Origin: Lanius collurio
Lineage: Eukaryota > Chordata > Aves > Passeriformes > Laniidae
DNA: 64,000 nucleotides
Direction of reading: 5' to 3'
NCBI GenBank assembly: GCA_020086605.1
Contig: JACBWW010000097.1
Span: 383,206-447,205, forward strand
A model generated the notes under the pieces. The model saw nothing but the letters and a program-made list of their open reading frames with translations. It had not been told where the DNA came from and searched no databases. This document shows positions 39,301 to 45,542 of this stretch, piece by piece (position 1 is the first letter of the stretch; every line of letters begins with the position of its first letter). The position numbers and the translations under genes are program-made.

Positions 39301-39305
39301 TCCAT
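162..39305 (-). CDS. NIN: Ninein, centrosomal microtubule-anchoring protein (23 coding exons; 3' end off the left edge)
   Basis: Ninein sits at the subdistal appendages of the mother centriole and anchors microtubule minus ends; this is known for the family. The 23 exons join without a phase conflict into 1,783 codons. The N-terminus has a clear EF-hand loop (residues 21-32, D-x-T-x-T-x-S-x-G-x-x-E). Blocks such as GKRYGRRSLPEF, STPYRQLKRHLSMQ and DDHHAAIERRNEYNL are near-identical to human NIN as I remember it. From about residue 370 the protein is charged heptad coiled coil. Human NIN is about 2,090 aa, so roughly 300 C-terminal residues lie left of position 1. The paralogue NINL was considered, but the N-terminus (MDEAEQDQYEARLKELFDSF) and the very large central exon fit NIN. 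Its neighbours ABHD12B and PYGL agree. No internal stop or frameshift was seen. Confidence 0.97.
538..785 (+). mobile_element. CR1 LINE 3' fragment
   Basis: Contains the CR1 strings cctggcacagctgcccaggg, gatgtggcacttggggacat and ttggactcgat. Antisense to NIN, intronic. Confidence 0.85.
1284..1397 (-). CDS. NIN: NIN coding exon 22
   Basis: 114 nt, residues 1697-1734, RQEQKSWEQQSQALKAQLS, matching human KQEQKSWEHQSASLKSQL. Acceptor cattgcag, donor aag|gtataa, phase 0/0. No ORF longer than the exon marks it, so it rests on homology and splice sites. Confidence 0.9.
1924..2046 (-). CDS. NIN: NIN coding exon 21
   Basis: 123 nt, residues 1656-1696, LPRCPELSDLQNEVSSL and KEKEALSEELNRCVDK, matching human LHRCPDLSDF…KEALSEELNSCVDK. 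Acceptor tcccacag, donor aag|gtaaga, phase 0/0. Confidence 0.93.
2115..2328 (-). mobile_element. CR1 LINE 3' fragment
   Basis: Begins ggtttgggctggaaggaacc and runs to the gccagggcctcctcaccctc CR1 segment. Sense to NIN. Confidence 0.88.
3144..3314 (-). mobile_element. CR1 LINE tail abutting a NIN donor
   Basis: Reads gggtttgggttggaagggac to cagccacagcttctctgggc. Its inner end lies about 10 bp from the donor of NIN coding exon 20. Confidence 0.9.
3326..3439 (-). CDS. NIN: NIN coding exon 20
   Basis: 114 nt, residues 1618-1655, SSNMVSCLEMEVSKMKVQ and EEENHILKQELEKTKQ. Acceptor tttttgcag, donor cag|gtgtgg, phase 0/0. A CR1 tail starts about 10 bases into the following intron. Confidence 0.93.
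3772..3987 (-). CDS. NIN: NIN coding exon 19
   Basis: 216 nt, residues 1546-1617. RNQQLDSENTELSQRNSKNQ and EEWEKERLLLKEEMENCK are coiled coil. Acceptor ccactcag, donor gag|gtacag, phase 0/0. Confidence 0.94.
4675..4744 (-). CDS. NIN: NIN coding exon 18
   Basis: 70 nt, residues 1522-1545, EKVAVQKMVDNLKKQ, matching ENAAVQKMVENLKKQ of human NIN. Acceptor ttccatag, donor cag|gtgtgt, phase 2 in and 0 out. Confidence 0.92.
4827..5058 (+). mobile_element. CR1 LINE 3' fragment
   Basis: Very similar to the copy at 538-785 (ttgtccagccctggcacagc, gatgtggcacttggggacat), the same subfamily. Confidence 0.88.
5607..5732 (-). CDS. NIN: NIN coding exon 17
   Basis: 126 nt, residues 1480-1522, CEAEKLREENAVLKNEVTLL and SLKLRELSGSREEM, matching human NIN downstream of its large exon. 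Strong acceptor (ctctgccacag), donor ag|gtgaga, phase 2/2, so the giant exon can be skipped directly onto it. Confidence 0.94.
6903..8912 (-). CDS. NIN: NIN giant central exon (670 codons)
   Basis: 2,010 nt, residues 810-1480, phase 2 in and 2 out, so skipping it keeps the frame. It carries long coiled coil (SLEGRYQRELQELAEQQREE, QWEFERDEIAQE), then an acidic, Pro/Ser-containing middle (ADTTDLEEVSEMDSDLEE), then coiled coil again. It corresponds to the large exon of mammalian NIN (about 700 codons from memory), which contributes to centrosome targeting and is skipped in some tissues. The acceptor (aaccatgtctag|G) has a poor pyrimidine tract and TAG, which fits regulated inclusion. Donor ag|gtaacg. 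Confidence 0.96.
9606..10132 (-). CDS. NIN: NIN coding exon 15
   Basis: 527 nt, residues 635-810, uninterrupted coiled coil beginning VSHYEKQLDETKAHWEKEQE and ending KHKQELEEE. Acceptor ctctag, donor ag|gtgagt, phase 0 in and 2 out. Confidence 0.95.
10317..10380 (-). mobile_element. Short CR1 tail abutting a NIN donor
   Basis: catagaatcccaaattggtt and gggtgggaaggggcctta mark a CR1 3' end. It begins only a few bases after the donor of NIN coding exon 14. Confidence 0.75.
10385..10506 (-). CDS. NIN: NIN coding exon 14
   Basis: 122 nt, residues 594-634. It encodes LGSEDCNPLNMSIEAEMAIE and EQHHRDLHHLKQELEDT. Acceptor tctaaag, donor aca|gtaagt, phase 1 in and 0 out. A CR1 tail begins within a few bases of the donor. 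Confidence 0.92.
10797..10950 (-). CDS. NIN: NIN coding exon 13
   Basis: 154 nt, residues 543-594. ELQDQIDELHSELQEYRAQG is followed by a less regular SLSEEFDVDMKS linker. Acceptor cacctcag, donor g|gtaaaa, phase 0 in and 1 out. Confidence 0.93.
11097..11373 (+). mobile_element. CR1 LINE 3' fragment
   Basis: Contains ccctggcacagggtgcccag and gtccctgcccatggcagggg, ending ccaacccaaaccattctggg. Confidence 0.92.
11942..12115 (-). mobile_element. CR1 LINE 3' fragment
   Basis: cacagaatcacaaaacagtt, then tgccatggcagggacacctc to cagcttctctgggcaac. Confidence 0.92.
12388..12527 (+). mobile_element. CR1 LINE 3' fragment
   Basis: Decayed copy: gatgtggcactcgaggacat, tggctggactcaatctgaga, ttttccaacttaaagggttc. 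Confidence 0.75.
12565..12654 (-). CDS. NIN: NIN coding exon 12
   Basis: 90 nt, residues 513-542, FGDLDPTSAEFFLQEERLAQ and EYEQQCR. Acceptor gttgcag, donor agg|gtaagt, phase 0/0. Confidence 0.94.
13424..13534 (-). CDS. NIN: NIN coding exon 11
   Basis: 111 nt, residues 476-512, ENSRLENELLETGEKLAECE followed by KLQRNLENVLAEK. Acceptor ggtccag, donor aag|gtaaat, phase 0/0. Confidence 0.94.
14117..14291 (-). CDS. NIN: NIN coding exon 10
   Basis: 175 nt, residues 417-475. KLDEEYKERISALKNELRRE and ENYIRDRLALALK are continuous coiled coil. Acceptor gggcag, donor aag|gtaacg, phase 2 in and 0 out. Confidence 0.94.
14435..14575 (-). CDS. NIN: NIN coding exon 9 (coiled coil begins)
   Basis: 141 nt, residues 370-417, charged heptads with EKEKLRSDLEKAEKLKSLMA and AAIERRNEYNL. 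Acceptor tgcccag, donor ag|gtaggg, phase 2/2. Confidence 0.94.
14817..15160 (-). mobile_element. CR1 LINE 3' fragment (long)
   Basis: Starts tgggttggaagggacctta and extends to tggagccccttcaggccctg and cctccctggagccttctttt, a longer CR1 3' region than most here. Confidence 0.92.
15630..15766 (-). CDS. NIN: NIN coding exon 8
   Basis: 137 nt, residues 325-370. ALDFSLDGKVNLTELTLALE is the last EF-hand-like unit before the coiled coil. The donor lies inside an ATG codon (at|gtgagt), phase 0 in and 2 out. Confidence 0.95.
16218..16328 (-). mobile_element. CR1 tail, left arm of an inverted pair
   Basis: catagaatcccaggatggtt to ccaggctgctccaagcc. Directly followed by a CR1 tail in the other orientation. 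Confidence 0.9.
16329..16473 (+). mobile_element. CR1 tail, right arm of an inverted pair
   Basis: gatgtggcacttggggacgg, ctggactcaatcttagaggt, ttccaacctaaatgatccca. Confidence 0.82.
17150..17316 (-). mobile_element. CR1 LINE 3' fragment
   Basis: tatagaattatggaatggtt to aacctggccttggacacttc. Confidence 0.88.
17429..17596 (-). CDS. NIN: NIN coding exon 7
   Basis: 168 nt, residues 269-324. It starts SFDESGRRTT and contains FSSLDDGMGYGCVE, an EF-hand-like helix pair, ending in GIENSQEILK. Acceptor ctcccag, donor aag|gtaacc, phase 0/0. Confidence 0.95.
18078..18212 (+). mobile_element. CR1 LINE 3' fragment
   Basis: aggccaggctggatggacct to ggtcccttccaacccaaacc. Confidence 0.9.
18532..18678 (-). 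CDS. NIN: NIN coding exon 6 (degenerate EF-hand)
   Basis: 147 nt, residues 220-268. It encodes QDGTMSIEDFFYGLF, then the conserved STPYRQLKRHLSMQ. The loop's first acidic position reads Glu here where I recall Asp in human, so calcium binding by this loop is doubtful. Acceptor tttgcag, donor cag|gtgaga, phase 0/0. Confidence 0.95.
19726..19913 (-). CDS. NIN: NIN coding exon 5
   Basis: 188 nt, residues 157-219, with GQLRFWNPDDLNAS, DWIEEKLQEVCEHLGI and RKKLVSICEQYGL, a second EF-hand-like pair. Acceptor tttctag, donor gag|gtgagc, phase 1 in and 0 out. Confidence 0.95.
20188..20335 (-). mobile_element. CR1 LINE 3' fragment
   Basis: accatggaattgctgaggtt, then aaggtcaccactgccccatg and agtgccacatccacaaggct. 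Confidence 0.82.
20598..20825 (+). mobile_element. CR1 LINE 3' fragment
   Basis: ggtaaaatgctggcacaggt, ggaagtgtccaaggccaggc, ending aaggtcccttccaagccatt. Confidence 0.9.
21179..21218 (-). CDS. NIN: NIN coding exon 4 (40 nt)
   Basis: Very short exon encoding HWKTRGSEEYEAE plus one base. Acceptor ctccccag, donor g|gtaaga, phase 0 in and 1 out. Human NIN has the matching HWKTQRSEEYEAEGQLRF, so the junction to the next exon is supported by homology as well as by splice sites. Confidence 0.93.
22253..22465 (+). mobile_element. CR1 LINE 3' fragment
   Basis: aggaggatggcaaaatgctg to ggtcccttccaacccaaacc. Confidence 0.9.
22715..22856 (+). mobile_element. CR1 LINE 3' fragment
   Basis: gagttcaaagccaggacaaa to gttcccttccaacccaaacc, only 250 bp from the previous copy in the same orientation. 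Confidence 0.85.
22930..23420. promoter_or_regulatory. Intronic CpG-rich patch with SOX/homeobox-like motifs
   Basis: Local CpG density rises sharply above the flanks (ggccggggcaggcgcgggggg, ggcgcgtgctcggccgg). Its distal end carries CCTTTGTTCT (SOX-like), AGAATATATT and GCTAATTAAAA (homeobox core) within about 50 bp (23,328-23,370). It could be an internal promoter or an enhancer. This is inference from composition and motifs. Confidence 0.3.
23838..23967 (+). mobile_element. CR1 LINE 3' fragment
   Basis: aactcaaggccaggctggat to ggtcctttccaacccaaacc. Confidence 0.88.
25696..25927. repeat. Imperfect tandem duplication of about 110-120 bp
   Basis: The segment acaggcaaagagggtggcc to ccatccatcctagg (25,696-25,804) recurs at 25,806-25,927 with about a dozen-base insertion; both share tggggagcag and atgtccagaggtga. 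It ends 9 bases from the NIN coding exon 3 donor. Confidence 0.75.
25936..26099 (-). CDS. NIN: NIN coding exon 3
   Basis: 164 nt, residues 89-143, including GGKRYGRRSLPEFQES and EVTVIEPL. The acceptor ttccccag is at 26,100. A second AG twelve bases downstream (…cctccccag) would remove four residues in frame, so a short alternative form is possible. The donor gag|gtgagc gives phase 0. Confidence 0.94.
26800..27540. promoter_or_regulatory. Repeat-poor intronic block, candidate enhancer
   Basis: This stretch lacks CR1 and is richer in AT than its surroundings. It holds motif-like strings: TTGACAAAGG (TCF/LEF-like), TATGCAATGAATTAT (C/EBP or POU-like), ACCTTATCAC (GATA-like). Conservation cannot be tested here. 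Confidence 0.25.
27856..27957 (+). mobile_element. CR1 tail (short)
   Basis: gtgtccctgctcatggcagg to agtcccttccaacccaaagc. Confidence 0.82.
28626..28680 (-). mobile_element. CR1 tail (short, diverged)
   Basis: gagaattattaaagctggaa and aagatctccaaggtcatcaa are the CR1 3' end, diverged. Confidence 0.6.
30617..31075 (-). mobile_element. CR1 LINE 3' fragment (about 460 bp)
   Basis: caggatcagtttggcaggaa, gtgccagggcctgcccaccc, ttctcctctccagcctgaac and actcactccaacagctccat; one of the longest copies here. Confidence 0.92.
32358..32505 (+). mobile_element. CR1 LINE 3' fragment
   Basis: ctggaagtgttaaaagccag to ggtcccttcccactcaagcc. Confidence 0.87.
32796..32839. repeat. 11-bp tandem repeat, four copies
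   Basis: CATGTCACACC repeated four times perfectly inside a NIN intron. Confidence 0.95.
33101..33182 (-). CDS. NIN: NIN coding exon 2
   Basis: 82 nt, acceptor cccacag, donor g|gtaaat, phase 0 in and 1 out. It encodes VHFDQFKEALILILSRTLSN and what follows up to HFQEP, nearly identical to human NIN. It completes the first EF-hand pair. It is flanked by two long introns of about 7 kb and 6 kb. Confidence 0.94.
35190..35342 (+). mobile_element. CR1 LINE 3' fragment
   Basis: gtccaaggccaggctggatg to tcccttccaacccaaaccac, with an internal deletion of the catggcaggggg segment. Confidence 0.85.
35970..36222 (-). mobile_element. CR1 LINE 3' fragment, second subfamily
   Basis: Carries cctggagctctggcagcctc and gtgcccattccctggggagc, shared with the copy at 43,378 and distinct from the other tails. 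Confidence 0.85.
36517..36650 (-). mobile_element. CR1 LINE 3' fragment
   Basis: cagaatcccagaagggttgg to ttggacacttccagggatgg. Confidence 0.88.
37028..37100 (+). mobile_element. CR1 tail (short)
   Basis: caggggcttggaatgaggtg to ccttccaacctaaaccactc. Confidence 0.75.
37682..37968 (+). mobile_element. CR1 LINE 3' fragment
   Basis: gataggacaaggggaaatgg, ggtgggcaggccctggcaca, ending aaggtccttccaacccaaac. Confidence 0.92.
39123..39305 (-). CDS. NIN: NIN coding exon 1 (start codon, EF-hand)
   Basis: Residues 1-61. The ATG at 39,305-39,303 has G at -3 and G at +4. The acceptor (cccgcag) places the exon start at 39,326, so 21 nt of 5' UTR precede the ATG. The donor follows 39,123 (agg|gtaagg), phase 0. 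It encodes the EF-hand loop at residues 21-32. Another ATG, out of frame, lies 5 nt upstream at 39,310. Confidence 0.95.
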
Positions 39306-39863
39306 CCCATAGCCTGCCACGCTCACCTGCGGGAAGAGACGGGGCAGGTGACCCTCGGTGGCACGGGACAGCAGAAAACCCCAAAGGCTGGCACAGGAGC
39401 TGCCCATGAGGCTGTTTGGGGCCGTGTCTGGTCGCATTAATGCCCCACCACTGCTCCTGCCTCTCCCATCCCACTGGGGGAAGAAGTAACACAGCAGGAA
39501 GACCGAGGGGGAAAAGCCTGCAGAGCCAAGCCCTGGGGAGGGGACAGCCCAGGTGGCTGGGCCAGCCCCATGTGGCACGTCCCTGTGTGCCACCTCACAC
39601 TGACTCCAGGAGCGGCTCATTTGGCTCAGCTGGAGCAGCTGAGTTGCTGCAGGGGAAAATTGTTCCCTTGAGCTCCACTGCTCTGCAGGTGTTGCAGGTG
39701 ATGCTTTGGTGAGGAGAACAACGAGCACCCCAGCAGCTGCAGGGAGCAGAGCGAGGGGCTCTGCCTGAGAAAGGGAGGGCAGAAGACCCCAACCCAAACC
39801 CTTCAGGCCAGCCAGGCACCCTGCCCACCCCCTCCATGAACACCCCCCCTGCAACACAGATGG

Positions 39864-39925
39864 GATCGTGGAATGCTTTAGGTTGGATAAAAACTCCAAG
39901 ATCAGGTCCAGCTGCCAGGCACTCC
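39864..39925 (-). mobile_element. CR1 tail (diverged)
   Basis: gtggaatgctttaggttgga and aaaaactccaagatcaggtc suggest an old CR1 3' end. Confidence 0.55.
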
Positions 39926-41723
39926 CTGCGCTGCTCCCCCTCAGGTATTTCAGGTCAGACCCTAGGTGAAGGCAGAGAAGGGTTTGACAGGCAGCAAAGC
40001 CAGAGCAGAGCTGAGCCCAGCATGGGGACAGCCAAAATCTATCTGGTGTCTTGCACCAGGCACACAAAGCCCAGACTCCATTTACCTCAGGGCTTCATCC
40101 TCCCCTCCAAGTCAAGTTTCCACCCCTCTCATGCATTGCTAACAGAGGATCACAGCCCCAAGAGCTGTTCTAGCAGGGGAGTAGAGGGTAATTTCCAGTC
40201 TGAAATGAAGGATTTGGCTGGATCTGTTTGCCCAGCCTGGCCCAGGGCTCCTCACCGGCTGGGGGTGGCAGCAGTGTCACCCAGTGCCATAATACAGCCT
40301 TGGTGGGGACGTGCCACCACCCTGGGGACACAACAGGCACTGTCACCATCCTTGGGTGCACCACGTGACAACAGGCACTGCAGGGACCTGGTGTCCCAAA
40401 GATCAGACTGCATCCCGGGATGCTTGGCCAGCCTCATCCATGACCCCACACCAGCCAGCCCTGGGAATTCTGTTTTGCTGACACTGCTCAGGTTGTCTCA
40501 GCCACATTTCCCAAAACAGGGGGTCCTATCCAGATCCCATCCCTATCCCGCCCTGCCATGGAGCAGCCCCCTCCCAGGGTTCTGGTGGCTGCCTGTGTCA
40601 CCAGCAGCACTCCTGAACATCCCAGAACAAGAAGAGCTGCTCCAACTGCTCCAGTTCCACCCTGCTGTCCCACCACAACCCAGCAACCAGGAAATCTCCA
40701 GGCCAGGCTCTGCAGCAGCCGTGTCCTTGATTTCACTGGCTGCAGGAGCAGATGCCAAGGCAGAGAATCCTCAGGATCCCACATCTGCTGAGGGAGGCAG
40801 GGCTGGTGCCAGGCAGCATGCAGAGTTCAGGGGACAGGGGCAGCCAAACCAGGCTATCCCTCCTGCACTGCCACAGACACAGACGGCCATGGACACTCCA
40901 GAGAGTGGCCACAATCCCTCCACCTGAGCTTCACGTCCTCCCTGTCCCATTTCCTCCCCCCCAGATCCCTCCTGAGCTGATTTCTCACGGCACCTAAGCG
41001 CTGTGGGGAGGAGGGAGGGCACAGACACATTTGACCTGGGGCACAGAGGAGGAACCAGCACCCAAAAACTCAGGTGCCTGTGAGCAAGAGGAAGGCAACA
41101 AACTTGTTTCCATTCCCACACTGGCAACCCCATTTCCCACCTGCACCCACAGGGCCGGATCCTGGTGTCAGGGAGCCCTGCCTGCACATTCCAGCAGTCC
41201 CAAAACTCACAGCCGAGCCTCCAGCAAAGATGACTCCAACCCTCAGAGCTTCCCAAACATTTTTGAACCTCTTATCAGGGTTAGCCACCTCCTGCCCCCA
41301 CAGAGATGTCTCCAGCACCAGACCCTACTGCTACACTGCCAGAACCAGTTTCCCCAGTTAGTGCAGAGAGCTAAATGCCACCTCCCGATACATCCCTGAG
41401 CATCCCTGCTGCCGGAGCGCTGGGATCACTCAGCTCCACACCAGCAGCAACCCCCAAAAACTCAACCTGAGCAAGTCCAGCATTGGGGAGCCCATAACAC
41501 CAGCAAGAAAAACACAATCCCCAAAGGAAAAGAGCGTCAGGTGCGCGGTCGTTACCTCGCACCACAGGTGAGTTTTTGGTGAGGGCACCGTGGCTGTGGC
41601 AGCATCACACGTCCCCACGGCGAGGGACACAACCAGCCCTGCCTCGCCTGGGGAAAGGATTTCCTTGCTTCCCAGCACAGAAATCATCAGGAAGGAGCAG
41701 CGAGGGCCCGGGCTGTTGCCTAC

Positions 41724-41830
41724 CTGCAGTCAGGCAGCGCAGGGAGCTGCCGGCAGCCCGGCGAGCCCGCAATCCTGCACGACCTCCATCTTAGGCAGGC
41801 GGCTCCGTCACGCAGCCGGCTGCGCAAGGT
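41724..41830 (-). promoter_or_regulatory. Possible alternative NIN 5' exon with a short uORF
   Basis: A CpG-rich patch on the minus strand carries a donor (ctgcag|gtaggc) after 41,724. An ATG at 41,789 opens a 19-codon uORF that stops at 41,730, just before that donor. No homology supports it; it is a splice-signal and composition call only. Confidence 0.25.
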
Positions 41831-42479
41831 GACCCAAGATGCCTCCTCTCCTGCCTGAATTATTCAGCAGCGCTTCCACAGAGGGGGGAAAAACCACCCG
41901 AGCCTCCTACCTGAGGAGCTGGCGAGGCCGCCTGGCATCACCCAGCAGTCAAAATAATGAGGTCAGAGGCATCAGAGCCCCGGCGTGCGCGGCCACCTCC
42001 AGCACCCGTGACGGGGGACTGGCGGCGGGGAAGGGGCTCGGAGGGGAGGGGGACAAACTAGAGGCACACAAAGCCCGAATTAAAGCCCGGCCTTTCATCT
42101 CTGCTCCAGATGGGCCAGCAGCTGAGATGCAGGAGGGCAGCCGGGATAATAGGGGCAGGCGGGCAGCAGCTGAGCGGGGGCTCCCCGGTCCCCTGCGAGG
42201 AGGAGAGGGGCCGGTCCCTGCTCAGGACATCACTTTGTTCAGATTTATTGCTGCCCTTCTGTGTTGTCTCAAGTCCCCCCGAATGACCAGCTTGAGCAGA
42301 CAGTGCTGAAAAGTGCAGATTTAGGAGAGTCAGCACCACATTATTCCTTATTTCTGTTCTCCTTTATTACAAGCCCGGGGAAGCAAAGAGCTCACGGATG
42401 ATGAGAAGAGGAAGTTTTCACCGGCATTTCTTTCCTGCCTTTAAATCCACCCCCCTCCTGAGAGCCAGATAACCTTCAC

Positions 42480-42690
42480 GGCACACAATGTAGGGGCCTG
42501 ATAGGACTAAATTCTCAGCTAAATTTAACTCAAACAATATAGGCTTAAACAGTAATTACCGCTTCGCATATTAAGTGCCTGGAATCAATATCAACTTTAG
42601 CCCGGAGCTAATGAAGACACAGATTACCTGGTCAATCAATGGCATCAGCAGGTAAAACCACCACAATTAGCACAATTACCTTTTTTTGAG
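42480..42690. promoter_or_regulatory. AT-rich homeobox-motif block in NIN intron 1
   Basis: Within about 200 bp there are several ATTA-type homeobox cores (cagtaattacc, cacaattagc, cacaattacc) and a GTCAATCAATGG PBX/HOX-like string, in an otherwise GC-rich setting. A candidate enhancer by motif content only. Confidence 0.25.
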
Positions 42691-42724
42691 TGGTGGTGGG
42701 GAGAGGGGTGGAAACAGTATGAAT

Positions 42725-42790
42725 TATAGAATCCCAGAATTATTTGGGTTGGAAGGGACCCGAAAGGCTACCTCATGCCAACCCCCTTCC
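42725..42790 (-). mobile_element. CR1 tail (short)
   Basis: tagaatcccagaattatttg then ggttggaagggacccgaaag. Confidence 0.8.
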
Positions 42791-43377
42791 CCTGGACCAA
42801 TACAAAACCACATTTGCTGCTGCACAAGAGGAAGATTTTGGGGATGTTGTGCCTGGATGCCCCCATGGGGCATCACAAACCAGGGCTATGGGCACCTTGC
42901 CCTTGTCCCAACCTGCCCTCCATGGAAGTCATCACCTCCAAGGGACAGTGAGGAAAACGTTGTTTTTGCTGCTACTCTTGATTTCCTCGACTAAAACAAG
43001 AGCCTGACAATTAGCAGTAATTACCCAGCAGGGCAGCATCCTGTGGTCATTTCCAAAACACAAGCGCCCACTCGCTGCGATGTCACTGCTCCAGAGTGTC
43101 CCCCCTGTCCTGGGGAACACAGCCACACTCGGGCACTTTAAAGCAACTTTCCCTTCCCACTGCACTTTTGGCAACCGGGGTGACGTGAACACAGCTGGCA
43201 AAACCCACCAGGACCCCAGATTTAATGCTGGGGTTTCTATGAGGCTCCTAGCAGCCACCAAAAGCAGACTATTGAGCCCTCACTGGAAAGCCAGAGCTGA
43301 GGCTGTTTCACACTCATTATCCCCTGCCCCTAATGAACCATCTCATCCATCACAGCTGCAGCTCAGGGGCTCTGCTG

Positions 43378-43640
43378 AATCATAGAATGACCTGGGCTGA
43401 AAGGGACCCACAAGGATCAGAATCCAACTCCAGGCCCTGCACAAACATCCCAACAACCCCACCCTGGGTATCCCTCGAGTGGTATCCAAAGGCTCCTGGA
43501 GCTCTGGCAGCCTCGGGGCCGTGCCCATTCCCTGGGGAGCCTGGGCAGTGCCAGCACCCTCTGGGGGAAGAGCTCTCTCCTACTATCCAACCTAAACACC
43601 CCCAACACAGCTCCAGCCATTCCCTGGATGCTGTGACTGG
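43378..43640 (-). mobile_element. CR1 LINE 3' fragment, second subfamily
   Basis: aatcatagaatgacctgggc, then the ctctggcagcctcggggccg segment also present near 36.08 kb. Confidence 0.87.
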
Positions 43641-44019
43641 TCACCAGAGAGAAAAAAGGGCTCGGTGCCCTGTCTCTGTGTCCACCCCAGATCCCCACAT
43701 CGTGTCAGGGCAATTTCCAGCTCAGCCCACCCTGCAACACCCCATCCCCTCACAAAGGGTCACACCGAGAAACCAAAGGAAAAAACAAAAAACCCCAAAA
43801 GGACAATGAAGCACCTAAAAGTCAGTAAATCACTTGACAGCACGCCCAGCTCTTCAAGGGTCACCACCAGAGTCAGCCTTACAGCTGGCGGTTCCTCCTC
43901 CCCATTGACCACGCTCATCATTTTCCCTCTGCCCCTCAATGCCACCTCTCCCCGAGCACCCCAAAACACCCCCAGACCCTCCAAAGTTGGCAGAGAGCAG
44001 CGATTCTGTTAACCAAGCC

Positions 44020-44430
44020 CCACTCCAGATTAGCAGAGCAGCGATGGCGTATAAAAGCACTATAAATTTATGTAAAGAGCTTCAAAAGCAGTGCAGCGGT
44101 TTGAATATTCACGCCAACCCGGTATTTGCATTGTAATAGGGCTTTTCACTCCCAGCCTTCCCTCCGTAAGGAAAAACAAAGCGCCCATCTGGTTTGATTT
44201 TGCAAATCGGGCTGGAGTCGCTCCGCAGTAACTCGGGGAGCCCCGGGTGCGATAAAGCCCAAGGTGAAGGCACAAAGCTGATTATTTCAGAAGTAAACAA
44301 AGCGAGCCGGTAATTTATCCAGCGACGCCTTGCGCGCCGGGAAATGAAGGATTCGGTAATTCCCGCGGAGCTCAGCCCTGCGCCGGCTCCGACAAACCCG
44401 GGCTGTGCTGAATCACGGCGATAACGCGTC
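44020..44430. promoter_or_regulatory. OCT/SOX/FOX motif cluster, candidate enhancer
   Basis: A perfect POU octamer ATTTGCAT lies at 44,124-44,131. SOX-like AACAAAG occurs at 44,175-44,181 and 44,296-44,302, and a FOX-like GTAAACA at 44,293-44,299 overlaps the second. The block is CpG-containing, free of CR1 and about 0.9-1.3 kb from the candidate NIN promoter. Confidence 0.35.
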
Positions 44431-45270
44431 CAGCGCCTTCCCTCCGCTCCGTTTTGGGGAGCGCATGAGGAACATGAGCACGATACACCCCAAACTGTCA
44501 CCCACCCAACCCAACAAAATCCCACCACTGGAACCTCTCAGGCTGTGCGTTTAGGCTTTCCCGGCTCCCTCCTCACAGGGATGCTCCAAGGGAGACGGGC
44601 CCACGGTTGGTGACCAGACAGCAGATGCTGTCTGCCACCCTGGTGACAGCGAGAGCTTCGCCAATGACAAAACAACTGCTGTTATTAATTCCTCCAGCCA
44701 CAGCCGGCTGCTTCCAGGACTCAGCCCGGCGAGAGTGGTCCAGAACCCGCTCCCAGCGCTTGGAGCATCCCTCTAGGGACAGGGATGGGGGGCCCTTGGC
44801 AGGAGGGCGAGCGGCACCTGGTGCCTGTCACCCCGCGGGACCACTGCCACCAGCGCAAAGGGGACCTTGGGGGCTTTAGCGTGGCACCCACTCACAGACA
44901 CCCCTGAAACCGCCATGGAACCCTCTGGCTATAATTCCATATCCCCACCACCCCCTTCCCCCAGCACCCCCCACTTCCAGCATCCAGCACCCCTCCCTCC
45001 TCTCCAGCATTTCCCCCTTTCCCTCCAGCATCCCTCCCTCTCCAGAGCCCCTTCCCCAGGCACCCACCTCGCCGCTGCGCCCCTTCCCCGCCGGCCCGTC
45101 CCGGCGCCCCGCACACGCGGCCGGCCCCGCCGGGAAGGGACGGGAAGGGGCGGGCCGCGCCCCGGTACCGCCCGTGGAGGAGGGACCGGGGCGGACAGCG
45201 CTCCCCCCGCACCCGGGGCTCGGTTCTCCCCCTTTCCCTTCCCCTCTGCCCCCGCCCGTCCTGGCCTCAC

Positions 45271-45335
45271 CGGCTGCCGGTGCCCGCGGGCGCGGCGGGG
45301 CTGGCGGAGCGCTCGGAGCGTTGCGGAGCCGGGGG
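45271..45335 (-). promoter_or_regulatory. NIN: Candidate NIN promoter and non-coding first exon
   Basis: A dense CpG island spans about 45,070-45,500. On the minus strand a CCAAT box lies at 45,365-45,369 and a good donor (cagccg|gtgagg) follows 45,271. A first exon of about 60 nt between them would splice to 39,326, giving a 6-kb first intron. The transcription start is inferred, not seen. An alternative first exon near 41.7 kb is listed separately. Confidence 0.45.
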
Positions 45336-45542
45336 AGGCGCCGCGTTCAAATGCGGCCGCGTTTATTGGGCCGAGCCTCGGGGGCGGCCCCGGGGGTGCG
45401 GGACGGCCCCGGGGCGGGAGGACCGGCGGCCTTTGTGCGGCACCGCCCGGGAACGCCCCCCGGCACAGGGGACAGCTGCGGGGGTCTGCCGGGATGTCCC
45501 GCAGCCCTGGGGCACCCACGTGTCCCCGCTGTTCTGCACCCG

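Larger units (their letters stand above)
39327..45270 (-). other. NIN intron 1 (provisional)
   Basis: No coding exon was recognised here. It holds three CR1 fragments (39.86, 42.73 and 43.38 kb), a CpG-rich patch near 41.7-42.1 kb, an AT-rich homeobox-motif block at 42.48-42.69 kb, and an OCT/SOX/FOX motif cluster at 44.02-44.43 kb. Its right boundary depends on the unproven first exon. Confidence 0.5.

Noticed and set aside
39836..40927. 363-codon plus-strand open frame in NIN intron 1
   Set aside because: Low-complexity Pro/Ser/Gly composition, no recognised domain, no splice-consistent neighbours; likely chance in GC-rich DNA.
44046..44060. TATA-like gtataaaagc near 44.05 kb
   Set aside because: No GC box, CCAAT or downstream exon in a suitable position; kept only as part of a possible enhancer block.
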